Positions 61,901 through 64,000 of a DNA stretch of 64,000 nt are shown piece after piece. Under the pieces are notes generated by a model. The model was not told the origin of the DNA and did not search any database. It saw nothing but the letters and a program-made list of their open reading frames with translations. The stretch covers positions 1-64,000 of the forward strand of contig NAJO01000041.1 in assembly GCA_002077065.1 (NCBI GenBank), written 5' to 3'. Source of the DNA: Cryoendolithus antarcticus (taxonomy: Eukaryota; Ascomycota; Dothideomycetes; Cladosporiales; Cladosporiaceae). The first letter of the stretch is position 1. Every line of letters begins with the position of its first letter. Made by a program: the position numbers and the translations under genes.

Positions 61901-62514
61901 GTCTCACTAGGATCAGTTGGCGTAGGCGTGTCGGGTGGCGTGAGCTCTCCCATCATGATGTCGCCCAGTACTTGCCAGTCGTACGTGACGTTGGCGTCCG
62001 AGTGAGCCAAGATGAGCTTGATCGGGATGTCTTCCATGACATGCTCGTTCAGGCTAACCTCCAGTTGGCTAGCAATTGTTGTGTCGAACGCCACAATGGC
62101 ACCAGGTTGGACTAGCTTGATCATGTGTGCGACCTCTTCGGATCGGGTCGCGGATTTCGGGTTGATTGGCACCAGCGGAGAATGCAGGTATGCTGCAGCA
62201 AAGAACAGCAGAGACCACTCTGCCTGGTTGTTGACGAGACATGCTATCGGCCTCCGGTTGATCGGGGCCATGCGGTTCAATGTCGTAGCCAGCCTTCGTG
62301 CGCCTCGGTCGAGGTCTGCAAAGGTCCATTCCAGAGCAGCGCCCTCGACCTGCTTGCTGCCGACCCATCGAAACGATGTCGGCTTTTGGTGATATGATAT
62401 TAGAGCGGTGCCATTGGGATGTGCCAGTACCGCATCCTGCCAGATTGTGAGATGTGAAAGCTTCGAGACATCGATCTCGCGGCCAGCAGCCTCGGAAAGC
62501 AACATGCTGGACAT
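58957..62514 (-). CDS. NRPS-like enzyme: adenylation, carrier and condensation domains
   Basis: A single exon of 1,185 residues. The N-terminal adenylation domain (about 1-560) shows the AMP-binding core ILFTSGTTSLPKP, the motif GTSYGMTESPTT, ICGRYKDIIIRGGENISP and the catalytic Lys in FPKTAAGKIRKVDL. A carrier domain follows (about 600-660), with the phosphopantetheine Ser in ISFADSLMMMQL. The C-terminal 440 residues are condensation-like; the active-site block reads VVVASHAICDMSMTALW, so the first His of HHxxxDG is Ser and the Gly is Ser. The order A-T-C is unusual for a full NRPS but known in stand-alone fungal acyl- or amino acid-activating enzymes. It probably activates a carboxylic acid and may transfer it to an amine or alcohol. 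No typical tailoring genes surround it. Confidence 0.85.
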   Translation of the reverse strand: MSSMLLSEAAGREIDVSKLSHLTIWQDAVLAHPNGTALISYHQKPTSFRWVGSKQVEGAALEWTFADLDRGARRLATTLNRMAPINRRPIACLVNNQAEWSLLFFAAAYLHSPLVPINPKSATRSEEVAHMIKLVQPGAIVAFDTTIASQLEVSLNEHVMEDIPIKLILAHSDANVTYDWQVLGDIMMGELTPPDTPTPTDPSETAVILFTSGTTSLPKPCAISSAVTANAALAYIEPRNIGPGHRFIQHLPNFHSYGIGWVLGFFLVGGTIVIPSESFEAQASLECIEKYCATHMSLVPTTAQAILVHPAFAKTDISSLMSIDISGAGVLPSVVESCEAALNVPAGTSYGMTESPTTLCWPTAEGSVLRNGEVMNGRPSRGARVKICEPGGTTPIPRGQAGELHNGGVQVITEYMDPTVNQDSFYVDSEGANWIISGDQAIMNDDGAVRICGRYKDIIIRGGENISPASIEALLQKAEGVYIAQVVGAPDEMAGEVPIAVIQTMGDKVTPSSVLKDMASQALGPAFAPKMVLNLKTDLKLEDFPKTAAGKIRKVDLAVVVREYLKAQEGPAVNSSAPTVQSLLTIWKRISGADSLTPESTLISFADSLMMMQLSSSVKKELKKDVTVEDFKNCDRIQDQADLIDSKVAIGTTTAKPRRKGPPALKDMPYANGDEELYGSTKSQVSSALAREWLSWEDVEDVTPLPDWDSIFAHKCRPQSWNLRWSYHASVNAMKLEAAVRQMLEYHPTLRSMAVKTDGDASLLVTLRANESWYNAAVTSGHKIATKEELDQLLLNDSVLDNASMGGPMFRVHVASIADGTSGLVVVASHAICDMSMTALWLDDIVTILTGCGELVPHASFHEYATAYNSHRNGVEASNGVDYWIQKLSGIGSVPETTYWPTQRAPEFFKGEDMIWQRHDGRKSRPHERKVSLETKRIAQRGIRRMVPIQDLSLLKADHDVPIFMLVKAAIALLNVKLTRSSEAIFGTLNAARTWPFQSDYTLLEREAYTGNPLDVSGCTVEYVLDRVPVPHHQSLISFMQSVTAGETQNSAFAHAPILRVIDTLRTPLSETDTRSYAARERDADSILSLIRRQSFNWLPTAPTAQSHPQGLKMLQMLTRMDNGLTITGFLAEDKKSVALSFTWDAEHLTVGEAETAISLLAKLVGEMGKRESWERSVGEVLGGC

Positions 62515-64000
62515 GTTCCTGCTAGATCAATATCGAAGACTTGACATAGAGGAAGCGCGTGAAGACAAGATGGATACGACAGTGAAGTGCACAAGGGTAG
62601 AGATGATAGTCGCTAGGTAGTGACACGGGTACAGGTCGATACGAACGTAATATTAGTACACTCTACACTATCGCTTTGGCGATCAGGGATGTAGGTGGAT
62701 AGGGGATGGCAGCCGTTGAGAGAAGATCGGGACGCAGTTGTCAGAGGGGCGCAGGGGCGCCGGTCTGCTGTGATTGGCAGCTACGCGCGAAACTTCATCA
62801 AAGCTCTACTTGACGACATGCCAAGATGAAGTCCGGATTGGTCCATGGAGGATCAAGCACCGGGATCCACATTGTTGTCAGCCCGACACGGCGGTATTGC
62901 TGTGATGGGCAACTAACCTTCTGCTCCTTTCGATTGTGATGGCGGCCATTTTTCCGCGGCAGACCAACGCGACTTGGCGTGACAGACCTGACCCGTCACA
63001 CAGGCTGACAGCCACGGTTTGACTTCGCCCACCGTTATGGCGCCTCGTGTTTCATTCTGTGGGGTAAAAGTACGATGTTCGTGACGCGACGGTGGCTGCT
63101 CGGCAGATCAAGCGACAAGGCGGCCAGTGAACCACACCCCTACCACTATTGGCCGCAGGCAATGGTCTCGTGCGCGAGTCACCGAACGACTGCGTCACGC
63201 CACATACATCATAGGTAACGACTACCGGTGCAACTGGGGCGCAACGCCTCAAAATATGCGGGCGTATGTTGTGAGAACTCTCGCGATTCATCGTTGCCTC
63301 GCAGCGATAAAGTGAATGCACACGGGCGAAGACGTTGACGGGCAAAACTCATTGCTGCAGGTACCCGCTCACACCCGCCTTCTACCGGCACTCGCGATGC
63401 GGACGTGCCTCCTTCCGTTTGCTTGGCTGAAGGCTATTGAATTTTACCCCTGAGGGTGGCGTCGGTTTGACAGGTTGTTCGTTATTGCGATATTGAGATC
63501 AACGGTCTCAAGAGCCGGCGATGAGCAATGTCAGCATCACTCCAGGCGCCTATATTGTATTACGACACGGTGCTGGCTCATCCTTGTGTTGTCTCTAGAA
63601 GAGGCAGCACGATACGGTTACACGAACCTCTGCCGCTTCGTCAGGAACAGGAAACACGAAGCAGGGATCATGCCAATCAGCTAACCGTTTTTAGCAAGCT
63701 AAAGATACATAACTCCCGTGTCACAAGTCTTTCCCACAAGCGATTCCCCCCCTGTCGCGTCTCCTCGCACGCGCGTCGAGAACTGTAGATTGCTGCATGT
63801 ATACTATTGCACAGCACTACTACTGATATGCCTACATGTACGACAGCCTTGTCAATAATATAGTGCCGATAAGAGCGCCCGCTCGATTATCGACGTCGTG
63901 AGCGGGATTTGCTCTAGCGGAGCACTGATTCCCACTTACACGATCGTGCATTGCTTGGACGCCGTGTCCGTTGAAGTTCCGGAGGGGGGCCTTGGTACTG
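62515..64000. other. Right-hand end without a recognisable gene
   Basis: The promoter of the NRPS-like gene is followed by 1.4 kb in which I recognise nothing. Short frames (for example 63052-63345 minus, 63475-63684 plus) lack signatures. An inverted CCAAT box (ATTGG) lies near 62773, about 260 bp upstream of the NRPS-like start. Confidence 0.35.

Noticed and set aside
62640..64000. Search for a transposon remnant or subtelomeric repeat at the right end
   Set aside because: I saw no terminal repeats, TTAGGG runs, transposase motifs or marked AT-rich decay.

Overview
The window is nuclear DNA of a filamentous ascomycete (Pezizomycotina; a Dothideomycete is my best guess, by inference). Genes are dense. 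Introns are short (about 50-70 nt, mostly GTAAGT/GTATGT to CAG). Recognisable fungal genes include ATG9, ISC1, RPN6, CSN3, SLD5, a CAP20-type perilipin, an AA9 polysaccharide monooxygenase, HET-domain and F-box genes, and a cytochrome-b5 sphingolipid desaturase. I found about 25 apparently intact protein genes, one gene tail at the left edge and five broken genes. I noticed no rRNA, tRNA, CRISPR or intact transposon.

Layout. 1-5,000: gene tail, small thioredoxin, 6-phosphogluconate dehydrogenase and ISC1 phospholipase C. 5,300-10,200: three head-to-tail F-box-like paralogues, all disrupted. 10,500-40,400: a block of mostly alternating strands holding a small secreted protein, a MadBub checkpoint kinase, ATG9, a THI5-like binding protein, a Reb1-like Myb protein, an orphan membrane protein, prohibitin-2, an L-type lectin cargo receptor, ubiquitin protease UBP14, a dienelactone hydrolase, a second copy of the secreted protein, SLD5, a second dienelactone hydrolase, an AA9 enzyme and a DUF829 protein with a degraded active site. 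40,400-42,700: a 2.3 kb stretch without a recognisable gene. 42,700-48,100: WDR5-like WD40 protein, COP9 subunit 3 and sphingolipid desaturase. 48,500-58,500: two broken HET genes on opposite strands, enclosing NIF3, a perilipin-like protein and RPN6. 58,950-62,500: a three-domain A-T-C NRPS-like enzyme. The last 1.5 kb holds nothing I recognise.

Themes. Housekeeping genes of ubiquitin/proteasome biology (UBP14, CSN3, RPN6), sphingolipid biology (ISC1, desaturase) and cell cycle/replication (MadBub, SLD5) sit among accessory families. Seven frameshift or nonsense lesions fall in about 2,600 codons of F-box and HET genes, while about 12,000 codons of the other genes show none. This argues for real, selective decay rather than sequencing error.

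Most worth a second look: the decaying F-box and HET genes; the secreted-protein pair, where one cysteine pair was lost together; the kinase-bearing MadBub protein with two KEN boxes flanking its TPR region; the DUF829 protein that lost its apparent catalytic residues; the perilipin with 33-bp/11-residue repeats and an 18-bp perfect palindrome upstream; and a possible second N-terminal form of 6-phosphogluconate dehydrogenase.
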